This document shows, piece by piece, positions 14,343 to 22,829 of a stretch of 64,000 nt of DNA. The stretch spans positions 79,347 to 143,346 of the forward strand of contig NZ_BEGX01000114.1 of the NCBI RefSeq assembly GCF_002583555.1, in the 5' to 3' direction. Made by a program: the position numbers and the translations under genes. The notes under the pieces were generated by a model. That model saw only the letters and a program-made list of their open reading frames with translations. It was not told the DNA's origin and made no database searches. This DNA comes from Pseudonocardia sp. N23 (GTDB lineage: Bacteria > Actinomycetota > Actinomycetes > Mycobacteriales > Pseudonocardiaceae). Every line of letters begins with the position of its first letter. Position 1 is the first letter of the stretch.

Positions 14343-15148
14343 TGCCGGCCGTGGCCGACTCCGTCCACGATCTCCTCGTCGAGGCCGCCGCCGGCTCCGG
14401 CGCGCCGACCGACGGTGCACGCCTGCAGGTGGGTGTCGACCTCGGCACGGCCAGCTGCGTGCTCGTCGTGCTGGCCGACGGCCGGCCGGTGCGGGTCGAC
14501 TCCAGGCCGTCGGGGGCGCTGGCCGACGGCGTCGTCGTCGACTTCGCACGCGCCGTCGCTTCCGTCCGCGGCCTGCGTGAGGCGGCGCAGGACGCGCTCG
14601 GCACGTCCCTGACCCGCGCCGCCACCGCCTACCCGCCCTGCATCCCCACCGCCGACGCCCGCGCGTGCACCTTCGTCTGCGAGGCGGCGGGTTTCGACGA
14701 GGTCGCGCTCGTCGACGAGGTCACCGCCGCGCAGCGCACCCTCGACGTGCGCGACGGCGTCGTCGTCGACGTGGGCGGCGGGTCGACCGGGGTCGGGGTC
14801 TACCGCGACGGCGCGCTCGTGCGCCTCGACGACCGTGCGGGCGGTGGCCACCACCTCGACCTCGTCCTCGCGGGTGCCCTCGGTCTCTCGCTGGAGGACG
14901 CCGAGCCGTACAAGAGGGCCCACCCCAGCGAGGCGCTGCCCGTCCTGGTCCCCGGGCTGCAGCGGATCGCGGAGAACGTCCGCGCGCTGACCGTCGGGCA
15001 CGAGGACCTGCCGCTGCACCTCGCGGGCGGCGCACTGATGATCCCCGGCGCGGGCGACGTGCTGGCCGGCTACCTGGAGCGAACCGTCGTGACCTACCCG
15101 CACGCCCTGCTGATCACCCCGGTCGGGATCGCGAGGTCGGCGCCGTGA
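14342..15148 (+). CDS. EutJ-like actin-fold protein
   Basis: A 268-residue member of the EutJ/Hsp70-like ATPase group found in ethanolamine and related BMC loci. VGVDLGTASCVLVVLADG is the phosphate-1 motif, VVDVGGGSTGVGVY the phosphate-2 motif and LAGGALMIPGAGDV the adenosine motif. It has an unusual N-terminus of about 30 residues (PAVADSVHDLLVEAAAGSGA) that is predicted helical. Start GTG at 14342 overlaps the dehydrogenase TAG by one base. EutJ-like proteins are believed to be chaperones or reactivases for encapsulated enzymes; here there is no visible B12-dependent lyase to serve, so its client is open. Confidence 0.88.
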   Translation: MPAVADSVHDLLVEAAAGSGAPTDGARLQVGVDLGTASCVLVVLADGRPVRVDSRPSGALADGVVVDFARAVASVRGLREAAQDALGTSLTRAATAYPPCIPTADARACTFVCEAAGFDEVALVDEVTAAQRTLDVRDGVVVDVGGGSTGVGVYRDGALVRLDDRAGGGHHLDLVLAGALGLSLEDAEPYKRAHPSEALPVLVPGLQRIAENVRALTVGHEDLPLHLAGGALMIPGAGDVLAGYLERTVVTYPHALLITPVGIARSAP

Positions 15149-15786
15149 CGACCTCCAACCCGGCGCCGACGTTGCGCACCTATGCCTTCGTCGACCGCAT
15201 GCAGCCACAGTGCGCGGCGCACATCGCAGCCACCAGCCCCGGCGACGTCCCGCTCGCGGGCATGGCCGAGCTCTACATCGAGATGGCGCCGGGCAACGAG
15301 GTGTTCCGCGCCGCCGACATCGCGCTCAAGGCGGCCGGGGTCCGGCCCGCGCTGCAGATCATCGAGCGCGAGTTCGGGCTGCTGGAGATCCACTCCGAGC
15401 AGCAGGCCGAGGTGCTGGCCTCGGGGCAGGCGGTGCTCGACTCGCTCGGCATGACCGAGGCCGACCGGATCAGACCGACGATCGCGTCGACGCAGTTCAT
15501 CACCAACGTCCACCCCTACCAGGCGCAGCTGCTCAACAAGTGGCGCAAGGGATCCATGCTCATGCCGGGGCAGAGCCTGTTCGTCATGGAGGTCGCGCCC
15601 GCCGCCTACATCGCCGTCGCGGCCAACGAGGCGGAGAAGGCGGCGTCGATCACCGTGATCGAGCTGCGCGCGGTCGGCCGGTTCGGCCGGATGTTCCTGT
15701 CGGGCACCGAGAGCGAGGTGGAGACGGCACGCGACGCGGCCGTCGCGGCGCTGGAGGGCATGCACGGGCGGGAGGACCGCCGATGA
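15145..15786 (+). CDS. BMC-T tandem-domain trimeric shell protein
   Basis: A 213-residue tandem BMC-domain protein. The first half (about 8-105) includes AELYIEMAPGNEVFRAADIA and the second half (about 110-205) SLFVMEVAPAAYIAVAANEA; each has the BMC alpha/beta order. Trimers of such proteins form pseudohexameric facets, often with gated pores suited to large cofactors. GTG start at 15145 overlaps the EutJ-like stop and its own stop overlaps the next ATG, so translation is coupled along the operon. It is not EutL; I recall similar proteins only from uncharacterised BMC loci. Confidence 0.88.
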   Translation: MTTSNPAPTLRTYAFVDRMQPQCAAHIAATSPGDVPLAGMAELYIEMAPGNEVFRAADIALKAAGVRPALQIIEREFGLLEIHSEQQAEVLASGQAVLDSLGMTEADRIRPTIASTQFITNVHPYQAQLLNKWRKGSMLMPGQSLFVMEVAPAAYIAVAANEAEKAASITVIELRAVGRFGRMFLSGTESEVETARDAAVAALEGMHGREDRR

Positions 15787-17072
15787 CGGTGTGGGGGGCG
15801 GCGGCCGTCGACGAGGCGGCCGGGGCCGGGGTCGTCCACGTCGGGGCCCGCGACGTCGTGACGCCGCTGGCCCGGGAGCGGGCCCGGGAGCTGGGGGTCG
15901 AGATCGTCGTGGGCTCCCCCACCGCCCTTGTGTCCCCCGCGGCCCTGCCCACCGCCGGGCCGCCCCTGGCCACCCGTCCGCTCCCCGACCCCGCTTCGGT
16001 GTCGGCCCGACCGGGTTCCGCGCCGCGGCCCGTCCGCCCACCGTCGGGCGCACTCTTCCGCCGGGGTGCACCGCTCGCCCCGTCGTCCGGGCGCCCGTCC
16101 CCGCGTCGCGGCAGCGCCGCGGACGGCCGCGGCGGCCGGGTCGCTCGGGTCGGACGGGTCGTCGTCGTCGGCGCGGGGAACGTCGGGATGATCGCCGCGA
16201 TGCGGCTCGCCGACGCCGACACGTTCGACGAGGTCGTGCTCGTCGACATCGACGAGGGCCGCGCCGCCGGCATCGCGCTCGACCTCAGCCACACCGCGGC
16301 GCTCAGCGGGTTCACGACGCGTGTCCGCGGCGTCGGCACCGTCGAGGAAGCTGGCCACGCCGCCTACGTCGTCCTCACCGCCGGCCGCCCCCGCACACCC
16401 GGGATGAGCCGCTCGGACCTGATCGCGACGAACGCCGAGATCGTCGGCGACGTCGCCGCCCGGGTCGCGCGCACGTCGCCGGACGCGGTGATCGTCGTCG
16501 TCACCAACCCGCTCGACGAGATGACCCAGCACGCATGGGTGTCGTCGGGCTTCCCGCCGCAGCGGGTCGTCGGGATGGCGGGGGTGCTCGACACCGCCCG
16601 GTTCCAGGCGCTCGCCTCGCTGGCCGGCGCCGGGGCGGCCGACGGTGTCGCCGCGTGGGCGCTGGGCAGCCACGGCGAGGAGATGGTCATCCCGTTGTCG
16701 CAGGCCACAGCGGGTGGACGGCCGATACTGGAGCGCGTCGGGCCTGCTGACCTCGACGCCGCCGTCGACCGCGCCCGCGGTTCGGGCGCGGAGGTCGTCG
16801 GGCTGTTGCGCTCGGGAAGTGCGTTCATGGCGCCGGGGATGTCGGCGGCCCGGATGGTGCTCGCGATGGTCGCCGACCGCGGCGACGTCATGCCCGCCGC
16901 GGTGCTCGCCGACGGCAGCTACGGCATCCGCGACGTCTACGTCGGGCTCCCCGCCCGCCTGGGCCGCGGGGGTGTGCTGGGGATCGTCGAGCTGGACCTG
17001 CGACCCGCCGAGCTCGCGGCGCTGCGGGAGGCGGCCGAGCGCATCAGGGAACGGCTGGGCGCGCTGACATGA
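15783..17072 (+). CDS. Malate-dehydrogenase-like protein with an N-terminal encapsulation-type extension
   Basis: A 429-residue protein. From about residue 121 it is an LDH/MDH-family enzyme: VVVVGAGNVGMIAAMRL (NAD site), VDIDEG (acidic residue selecting NAD), AGRPRTPGMSRSDL (Arg at the substrate-specificity position, malate-like), VTNPLDEMTQ and the catalytic His in GSHGEEMV. The first 120 residues are extra. Residues about 18-43 (VHVGARDVVTPLARERARELG) form a helix of the kind found in several BMC-targeted proteins, joined by a Pro/Arg/Ser linker. Enzymes of this family are usually about 310 residues. The extension implies lumenal location; an NAD-recycling role is inference. Confidence 0.85.
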   Translation: MTVWGAAAVDEAAGAGVVHVGARDVVTPLARERARELGVEIVVGSPTALVSPAALPTAGPPLATRPLPDPASVSARPGSAPRPVRPPSGALFRRGAPLAPSSGRPSPRRGSAADGRGGRVARVGRVVVVGAGNVGMIAAMRLADADTFDEVVLVDIDEGRAAGIALDLSHTAALSGFTTRVRGVGTVEEAGHAAYVVLTAGRPRTPGMSRSDLIATNAEIVGDVAARVARTSPDAVIVVVTNPLDEMTQHAWVSSGFPPQRVVGMAGVLDTARFQALASLAGAGAADGVAAWALGSHGEEMVIPLSQATAGGRPILERVGPADLDAAVDRARGSGAEVVGLLRSGSAFMAPGMSAARMVLAMVADRGDVMPAAVLADGSYGIRDVYVGLPARLGRGGVLGIVELDLRPAELAALREAAERIRERLGALT

Positions 17073-18103
17073 AGGCGGTCCTCTTCGCGGGCAACGGAAC
17101 GGTGACCGTCGAGTCGGTGGCCGAGCCCGTGGTCGAGGACCCCGCCGACGCGGTCGTCCGGGTCCGCCGCGCCGCGGTGTGCGGCACCGACCTGCACGCC
17201 GTCACCCACGGCGAGCACCTGCCCCGCGGCAGTGTGCTGGGCCACGAGTACGTCGGCGAGATCGTCGGGACCGGCCCCGCGGTGCGGGGCCACCAGGTCG
17301 GGGACCTCGTCGTCGGCGCGGACTTCACCGCGTGCGGAACGTGCTGGTGGTGCCGCCGCGGCGACCACTGGGAGTGCCCGCAGCGGCGGTTCTTCGGCAC
17401 CGGTGCTGCGTACGGACCGCCGTTGGCGGGCAGCCAGGCCGAGCTCGTGCGCGTCCCGTTCGCCGACACGGTGCTGCGCCCGGTGCCCGCCGGGATCGCG
17501 CTCGACGCCGCCGTCTTCCTCGGCGACACCCTCGCCACCGGTTACGCGGCCGTCCGTCGCGCGGAGCTCACCCCGGGCGACACCGTCGTCGTCCTCGGTG
17601 GCGGGCCCGTCGGACAGCTGACGAGCCTGACCGCGCAGGCGTGCGGCGCGGGGACCGTCATCGTCGTCGAGCCCGTCGCCGCACGCCGCGACCTCGCCGC
17701 GCGCGAGGGCGCCGTCGTCGCCGACCCCACGATCGCCGAGGCGATCGTCGCCCACCTGACCGACGGCCGCGGCGCCGACGCCGTGATCGACGCCGTCGGC
17801 GGCACGCTGGGCCTCGACACCGCGTTCACGCTGGTCAGGCGGCGTGGCACGATCGTCTCGGTCGGCGTGCACACCGACGCGACGTTCGCACTGCCCGTCG
17901 CCCGCGCCTTCGCCGACGAGCTGACGATGCGGTTCGCGATCGGCGACCTCATGCGCGACGGGGAGGCGCTCGTCGCGCTCGTCGCGTCCGGTGTGCTGGA
18001 CCCGACGGTCGTCGCGAGCGGGACCGTCGCGCTCGACGACGTTCCAGAGGCGTACCGGGCGATGGCGCAGCGACGTACGCTCAAAACGCTGATCGCGACC
18101 TGA
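17069..18103 (+). CDS. Zinc-dependent alcohol dehydrogenase, medium-chain (BMC operon)
   Basis: A 344-residue medium-chain dehydrogenase. Catalytic zinc ligands are in CGTDLHA and GHEYVGEI. The structural-zinc loop is CGTCWWCRRGDHWEC (four Cys). The NAD site is VVVLGGGPVGQLTSL. ATG overlaps the MDH-like stop (ATGA). It is probably the alcohol dehydrogenase arm of the metabolosome, reducing part of the aldehyde to alcohol or oxidising the incoming alcohol. It resembles the dehydrogenase at 22830-23873 at the same motifs, so the locus has two related copies, one in the shell operon and one alone. Confidence 0.9.
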   Translation: MKAVLFAGNGTVTVESVAEPVVEDPADAVVRVRRAAVCGTDLHAVTHGEHLPRGSVLGHEYVGEIVGTGPAVRGHQVGDLVVGADFTACGTCWWCRRGDHWECPQRRFFGTGAAYGPPLAGSQAELVRVPFADTVLRPVPAGIALDAAVFLGDTLATGYAAVRRAELTPGDTVVVLGGGPVGQLTSLTAQACGAGTVIVVEPVAARRDLAAREGAVVADPTIAEAIVAHLTDGRGADAVIDAVGGTLGLDTAFTLVRRRGTIVSVGVHTDATFALPVARAFADELTMRFAIGDLMRDGEALVALVASGVLDPTVVASGTVALDDVPEAYRAMAQRRTLKTLIAT

Positions 18104-18117
18104 CGGCCGGGGGTGAC

Positions 18118-20298
18118 ATGACGCCAGCCGAGTCCCGGCAGCTCCCGGCCCTCGCCGTGGCAGGTCACCCGGGCCTGCCGACCCTGCTGGGGTCGATGCC
18201 CGCGGACCTCGCGGCCGCGTCCGGCGACGTCGCCGCACTCGCATCGCTGCTGATCGGCACGCCCGTCACCGTCGCCGCGTGGGCGGACGGTGGCTGGCGG
18301 GCGCTGGCCGGAGCCGGGACGGGGCTGGCCGGGCTGCCGCGCGCCGGGCCGCCCACGCACCGGGCCGCCGAGCGCCGCGGGCTCGTGGCACCTCCCGGCA
18401 CGGCCGTGGCGCTGTGCTGGGACCCCGCGACCGACGTCGACCCCGGCACCCGCTGCATGCTGCGCCAGGCCTGCGTATGGCTGTCGCTGGCCCAGGCCGG
18501 GCGTTCGGCCACCGGCCGGGTCGAGGACGCGGACGCCGAGGCGGAGGCCGTGCGGGAGGTCGTCGCCCAGCTGCTGACCGCGCGCGACGTCGACCAGGCC
18601 CTGCACACCATCGCCGAGCGGACGCTGCGGCTGCTGGAGTCCGACATCTGCGGCGTCATGCTCCGCGAGGACGACGTCGTGCGGATGCGCGCGTGCGTCG
18701 GCAACCGGGTCACCGAGACCGCCCGGCTGCGCATGCACCGCGGCCAGGGCGTCGCCGGGCTGGTGTTCCTCACCGGGGAACCGGCGAAGGTCGACTCTTA
18801 CCTCGAGGACGAGACGATCAGCCACGACTTCATGTCGCTGGCCGCGAAGGAGGAGACCCGCTCCGCGCTGGCGGTCCCGCTGCGGCTGCACGGCGAGTTC
18901 GTCGGCGTCCTGGAGGTGTGGCGGCGCCGCACGTCGATCTTCACCGAACGCGACGTCCGCCGGATGGTCACCCTCGCCGACTTCGCGGCCGTCGCCATCG
19001 ACAACGCGCGCCTGCACGACGAGCAGGCCGCCGCCACCGCCGACGCCGAACGCGCCCGCGACGCGCTGCAGCACCAGGTCGCCGTGCTCGGCCGCAGCTC
19101 ACGGCTGCAGCAGGACCTGCTGACGACGGTCGTCGAGGGCGGCGGCCTCCCGTCGATCGTGCGGACCGTCGCCTCGGAGCTCGACTGCGAGGTCGGCGTC
19201 TACGGCCCCGACGGCACCCTGCTCGCCTCGCACAGCGGACGACGGCTGGTGTCGGCGCTGCCCGCGACCGTCGGCAGGCCGGGCAGGCGCCGGCGCAACG
19301 CCGCCGACCGCAGCTGGGTCCGGCCCGTGTACGCCGACGGCGACCAGGTCGGGCAGGTCGTGCTGCTGCCCGGTGGCGGCTCGGACGAGATCATGGAGGC
19401 CACCGCGGGTCAGGTCGCGATGGCCTGCTCGCTGGCCCTGCTGCGCGAACGCGCCGCGAGCCGGGCCCGGGCCGAGGCGACCGAGCAGGTGTTGTGGGAC
19501 CTGCTGCAGGGCCCCGTCGAGCACCGGCTCGCCGCACGGGCCCGCGCCCAGCAGCTGGGCGTCGCCCTCACCGGGTCACTGCGCGTCGTCCACGGCCGGA
19601 TCGAGGACGTCGAGACCCTCGCCGCCGACCACGGCTGGGACACCTCCGGCACCGAGCGGCTGCGCCGGAAGGTGCTGCGCACCGTCCGCACGCTCGACGA
19701 CGGTCGGGGGCTGGCACTCGCGAGCCTGCGCGGGGACCTGCTCGTCGCGATCGCGTCGGACGTCGGCCGCGGCGAGGCGAAGGACCTGGTCAACGCCTTC
19801 TCCGCGGCCGTGCGCACCGAGTGGCCCGACCTGCGCATGACGTGGGGCATCAGCCGCGAGCACAGCGACGTCGTCGACCTGCCGGGCGCCTGGAACGAGG
19901 CCCGCACCGCGCTGTCGGCGGCGCGCCGGCTCGGCGGGGAGAACGCGTTCCTCTACGAGGAGCTCGGCATCGTGCGGCTGCTGCTGGGCTCGGGCGACGA
20001 CCCCGACCTGCAGACGTTCATCGACGACGTCACCGGCCCGCTCGTGGCCTACGACCGCGACAACGACGGTGCGCTGATCCGGACGCTCCGCGCCTTCTTC
20101 GACGCCGACTGCTCCCAGAGGGTCGCCGCCGAGCGGCTGTTCGTGCACCACAAGACGCTGCGGTACCGGCTGGAGCGGATCCGTCAGCTCACCGGGCTCG
20201 ACCTGAGCCGCCATGAGGACCGGATGCGCGCCGACTTCGCGCTGCGGCTGCTGCAGGTCAACCAGACGGCGACCGACGACGGCGAGCAGCCGGGCTGA
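18118..20298 (+). CDS. GAF-PucR (CdaR-type) transcriptional regulator
   Basis: A 726-residue regulator. A GAF domain lies at about 150-300 (LLTARDVDQALHTIAERTLR to DFAAVAIDNARLHD), followed by a coiled-coil linker, a middle segment and the PucR/CdaR C-terminal HTH at about 665-715, RVAAERLFVHHKTLRYRLER. I chose the ATG at 18118, after GGGGGTGAC, 14 nt past the dehydrogenase stop; a longer frame upstream is a shadow. Regulators of this family respond to small metabolites and usually activate neighbouring catabolic genes. Being last in the shell operon, it probably forms a feedback loop with it. Confidence 0.88.
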   Translation: MTPAESRQLPALAVAGHPGLPTLLGSMPADLAAASGDVAALASLLIGTPVTVAAWADGGWRALAGAGTGLAGLPRAGPPTHRAAERRGLVAPPGTAVALCWDPATDVDPGTRCMLRQACVWLSLAQAGRSATGRVEDADAEAEAVREVVAQLLTARDVDQALHTIAERTLRLLESDICGVMLREDDVVRMRACVGNRVTETARLRMHRGQGVAGLVFLTGEPAKVDSYLEDETISHDFMSLAAKEETRSALAVPLRLHGEFVGVLEVWRRRTSIFTERDVRRMVTLADFAAVAIDNARLHDEQAAATADAERARDALQHQVAVLGRSSRLQQDLLTTVVEGGGLPSIVRTVASELDCEVGVYGPDGTLLASHSGRRLVSALPATVGRPGRRRRNAADRSWVRPVYADGDQVGQVVLLPGGGSDEIMEATAGQVAMACSLALLRERAASRARAEATEQVLWDLLQGPVEHRLAARARAQQLGVALTGSLRVVHGRIEDVETLAADHGWDTSGTERLRRKVLRTVRTLDDGRGLALASLRGDLLVAIASDVGRGEAKDLVNAFSAAVRTEWPDLRMTWGISREHSDVVDLPGAWNEARTALSAARRLGGENAFLYEELGIVRLLLGSGDDPDLQTFIDDVTGPLVAYDRDNDGALIRTLRAFFDADCSQRVAAERLFVHHKTLRYRLERIRQLTGLDLSRHEDRMRADFALRLLQVNQTATDDGEQPG

Positions 20299-20307
20299 TC
20301 CGCGGGC

Positions 20308-20601
20308 TCAGTCGAGCGGGACGACCGCCGCGCCGATGACGCCCTCGGTCTCGCCGTGCGGGCGCGGGATCACGTGCGAGGTGTAGAGCTCGCCGACGCG
20401 GGCGGCGGCCGCGGCGCCCGCGTCGACGGCAGCCTTGACCGCGCCGACGTCACCGCGCACCAGCACCGACACCTGCCCGTTGCGCAGCGCCCGGTAGCCC
20501 TCGACCGTGACGTTCGCGGCCTTCACCATCGCGTCCGCGGCCTCGATCGCCCCCACCAGACCCCGCGTCTCGATCATCCCGAGCGCACCGCCGCCGGCCA
20601 T
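20308..20601 (-). CDS. BMC-H hexameric shell protein, copy 3
   Basis: A 97-residue BMC-domain protein opening MAGGGALGMIETRGLVGAIE. It closely resembles copy 1 at 3197-3490, including its GGGAGCCACG leader before the ATG. Its pore loop reads ALRNGQV rather than a glycine-rich loop, which should change size and charge of the central pore. It converges on the PucR-type regulator gene and diverges from the AcoR-like regulator gene, with two candidate operators in the 202-bp gap. Confidence 0.95.
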   Translation of the reverse strand: MAGGGALGMIETRGLVGAIEAADAMVKAANVTVEGYRALRNGQVSVLVRGDVGAVKAAVDAGAAAAARVGELYTSHVIPRPHGETEGVIGAAVVPLD

Positions 20602-20656
20602 CGTGGCTCCCTCCGCCGCTGCGTCCAACGGTATTGCCCCTCTGCCCCGACGACGC

Positions 20657-20671
20657 TGTCCCGCAGGGACA
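20657..20671. promoter_or_regulatory. Perfect TGTCCC-N3-GGGACA inverted repeat
   Basis: TGTCCCGCAGGGACA lies 56 bp before BMC-H copy 3 and about 130 bp before the AcoR-like gene. It matches the site at 12101-12115 before the shell operon and the TGTCCCGATC/GATCGGGACA arms downstream of the regulator gene. It is a candidate operator for the adjacent regulator. Confidence 0.6.
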
Positions 20672-20747
20672 ACCGCGGGCGCCCCTGTTGTCCGCCCCCA
20701 CCCGTGAGTGGCGACCTTTCCGTACCCGGGCCGGGACAGGGGCGAGC

Positions 20748-20762
20748 GTCGCAACGTGCGAC
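20748..20762. promoter_or_regulatory. GTCGCA-N3-TGCGAC inverted repeat before the regulator gene
   Basis: A perfect 6-bp inverted repeat with a 3-nt spacer, about 42 bp before the GTG of the AcoR-like regulator. This position suits autoregulation. Confidence 0.4.
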
Positions 20763-20803
20763 AGTCCGCCGGTTCCCGGTGCTCGCGGCCCTAGCCTGGG
20801 ACG

Positions 20804-22672
20804 GTGGACCCCACCGGCGTCGAGGCCGCCGCGCAGCGGTTCCGTCGGACGGGTCGCATCGACCCGGCCTGCGACGCCGTGCGCCCCGAGGTCCTGGCGT
20901 CGTGGCTGCGGACGGTCGACGCGGGGGTGCGGCTCGACACCGTCGGCGCCCGCTACGTCGGGCACGAACCCGGCCGGTCGGCGGTCGCGGAGGCCGACGA
21001 GGTGTTCGCCGCGTTCTTCGCCCTGGTCCCGCGCCCGCGCTGCTCGGTGGTGCTCGTCGACCACGACGGCGTCGTCCGGGTCCGCCACGACGGCGACCCC
21101 GCGCTCGCCGCACTGCTCGACGGCGTGCTGGTCACGCCCGGTTTCCGCTGCGCGGAGGGGGACGTCGGCACCACCGCGGCGGCGCTGCTCCCCCACACCG
21201 GCGCCATCGTGCGCGTCGACGGGCCCGAGCACCTGCATCCCGAGCTGACCTGGCTGTCGGAAGCCGCCGCGACCGTGCACCGGACCGATGGCGCAGCACC
21301 GGACGCGGTCGTCGTCCTGCATCACGTCGCGGACACCGACGACACCACGGCCGCGCTGGCGGGCCTGCTCGCCGACCGGGTCTCCCAGGCGGTCGCCGAC
21401 CGCGCGCACCGCCGCGGCCTGCTCGTCCACCGTGCCTTCACCGCGGCGCGCGACACCGGCGCCGAGTGGACGGTCGCCACCGACGGCGACGTCCTGCTGA
21501 CCTGCCCGGGCGTGCGCCGGCTGGGGCACGACGACCAGCGCGCGCTGGCCGACCTCGCACTCGCCGCCGCCGTCCTCGGTGAGGCCGACGCGGGCGAGCG
21601 GCACGTCGACCTCCCGTCCGGGCACTGCGCGGGTCTCGCCGTCGAACCCGTGACCGACGCGGGGGTCGTCGCCGGGTGCGTCGTCGCGGGCGGGCCGATC
21701 GACCACGCGACCCGCGCGGCCGTCCCCGAGGCGGTGCGGCGGCAGGGCTCGCACGTGGCGCCGACGGCCCGTCGCGACTACGCCGCCGACCTGCGCGGCG
21801 GCGACCACTCGGCGCGGCTGCACGCCGAGGCCCGGATGCGCGCCAACCGCGAGCTGCTCAGTCCCTACCTGCGAGCCCGCCACGAGGTCGCGGCCGCGGT
21901 CGGGCGACGCCGCCACCAGCTGCTCATCGGGGAGGCGGGCGTCGGCAAACAGACGTTGGCGGTGGGGCAGTTCCGCCGGGCGCACCCGTCGGCGATGGTG
22001 CACGTCGTCGACTGCTCACGGATCGGCGACTCCGCGAGCGGCCCCGATCCTCTCGACCGTGTCGCCCGCGAGCCCGGCGACCGCCCCCGGCTGCTCGTCC
22101 TGCGCCAGATGAACCTGCTCTCCCCCGTCGCCGCGCGGCGTCTCGACGAGTCCCTGCGCACCCTGGTCGCGATGCCGGACCCGCTGGTCGTCGCCGGGTG
22201 CATCGACACCGCCTCGGCCGACGCGACCCGCCCCTACGGCCTGCTGCTGCGGCATTTCCACGAGACCGTCCGGGTGCCGGCGCTGCGCTACCGCGCCGAC
22301 GAGCTGGGCGACATCGCGCTGTCGATCCTGCACGGGCTCGCGGGTGGACGGTCGCTGCGGCTGAGCATGCAGGTCGTGCGGGTGCTGGAGGGCTACGCGT
22401 GGCCGGGCAACGTCCGCGAGCTGGAGGACGTGCTGCGCTACGTCGTGGCCCGAAAGCCCGTCGGCGTCATCCAGGCCCCCGACCTGCCGCCGTCGTGCTT
22501 CGCGCACCGGGCGCCGCGGATGTCGATGCTCGAGGCCGCGCAGTGCGACGTCATCATCCAGGCGCTCTACGAGGCCCGCGGCAACCGCTACAAGGCCGCG
22601 GAGATGCTCGGGATCGCCCGATCGTCTCTCTACCGCAAGATCGACGCCTTCGGGATCTCCTACATCGGGTGA
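20804..22672 (+). CDS. AcoR-like Fis-family transcriptional activator without a GAFTGA loop
   Basis: A 622-residue protein, GTG start. The N-terminal half holds a GAF-like sensor (about 70-195). The AAA+ domain starts near 370 with HQLLIGEAGVGKQTLAV (Walker A), and has RLLVLRQMNLLSP at the Walker B position, FHETVRVPALRYRADELGDI and the WPGNVRELEDVLRY sensor II region. The C-terminal Fis-type HTH reads GNRYKAAEMLGIARSSLYRK. I find no GAFTGA sigma-54 contact loop between the Walker motifs, and Walker B lacks the usual acidic pair. This suits actinobacteria, which lack sigma-54; related regulators such as MimR control alcohol and alkane genes. It is a likely controller of the flanking BMC and dehydrogenase genes. 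Confidence 0.88.
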   Translation: MDPTGVEAAAQRFRRTGRIDPACDAVRPEVLASWLRTVDAGVRLDTVGARYVGHEPGRSAVAEADEVFAAFFALVPRPRCSVVLVDHDGVVRVRHDGDPALAALLDGVLVTPGFRCAEGDVGTTAAALLPHTGAIVRVDGPEHLHPELTWLSEAAATVHRTDGAAPDAVVVLHHVADTDDTTAALAGLLADRVSQAVADRAHRRGLLVHRAFTAARDTGAEWTVATDGDVLLTCPGVRRLGHDDQRALADLALAAAVLGEADAGERHVDLPSGHCAGLAVEPVTDAGVVAGCVVAGGPIDHATRAAVPEAVRRQGSHVAPTARRDYAADLRGGDHSARLHAEARMRANRELLSPYLRARHEVAAAVGRRRHQLLIGEAGVGKQTLAVGQFRRAHPSAMVHVVDCSRIGDSASGPDPLDRVAREPGDRPRLLVLRQMNLLSPVAARRLDESLRTLVAMPDPLVVAGCIDTASADATRPYGLLLRHFHETVRVPALRYRADELGDIALSILHGLAGGRSLRLSMQVVRVLEGYAWPGNVRELEDVLRYVVARKPVGVIQAPDLPPSCFAHRAPRMSMLEAAQCDVIIQALYEARGNRYKAAEMLGIARSSLYRKIDAFGISYIG

Positions 22673-22673
22673 G

Positions 22674-22743
22674 TGTCCCGATCCCGGGTCACCCGGCTCC
22701 GCAGGCTCCGCGCGTGGCAGCGGGATGGTCCCAGATCGGGACA
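22674..22743. promoter_or_regulatory. Widely spaced inverted repeat in the promoter of the second alcohol dehydrogenase
   Basis: TGTCCCGATC (22674-22683) and GATCGGGACA (22734-22743) are perfect inverted 10-mers separated by 50 bp. Downstream, GGTCCACGT occurs twice (22753-22761 and 22786-22794) as a direct repeat 33 bp apart. All lie before the dehydrogenase ATG at 22830. The layout suits an enhancer-type activator such as the AcoR-like protein encoded just upstream. Confidence 0.55.
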
Positions 22744-22829
22744 GGCATCAGTGGTCCACGTCACTAGCGTCGGTGACGCCGACGCGGTCCACGTGTCGGC
22801 CCGCCCCCTGCGACCGACGGAGTGAGCAG

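Noticed and set aside
12477..14549. Long antisense frame opposite the aldehyde dehydrogenase
   Set aside because: It mirrors the codon pattern of the real gene in very GC-rich DNA, is Arg/Pro/Ala-rich, and has no motif or ribosome site.
18165..18773. Serine-rich antisense frame inside the GAF-PucR regulator
   Set aside because: It is the reverse-strand shadow of a strongly supported gene.
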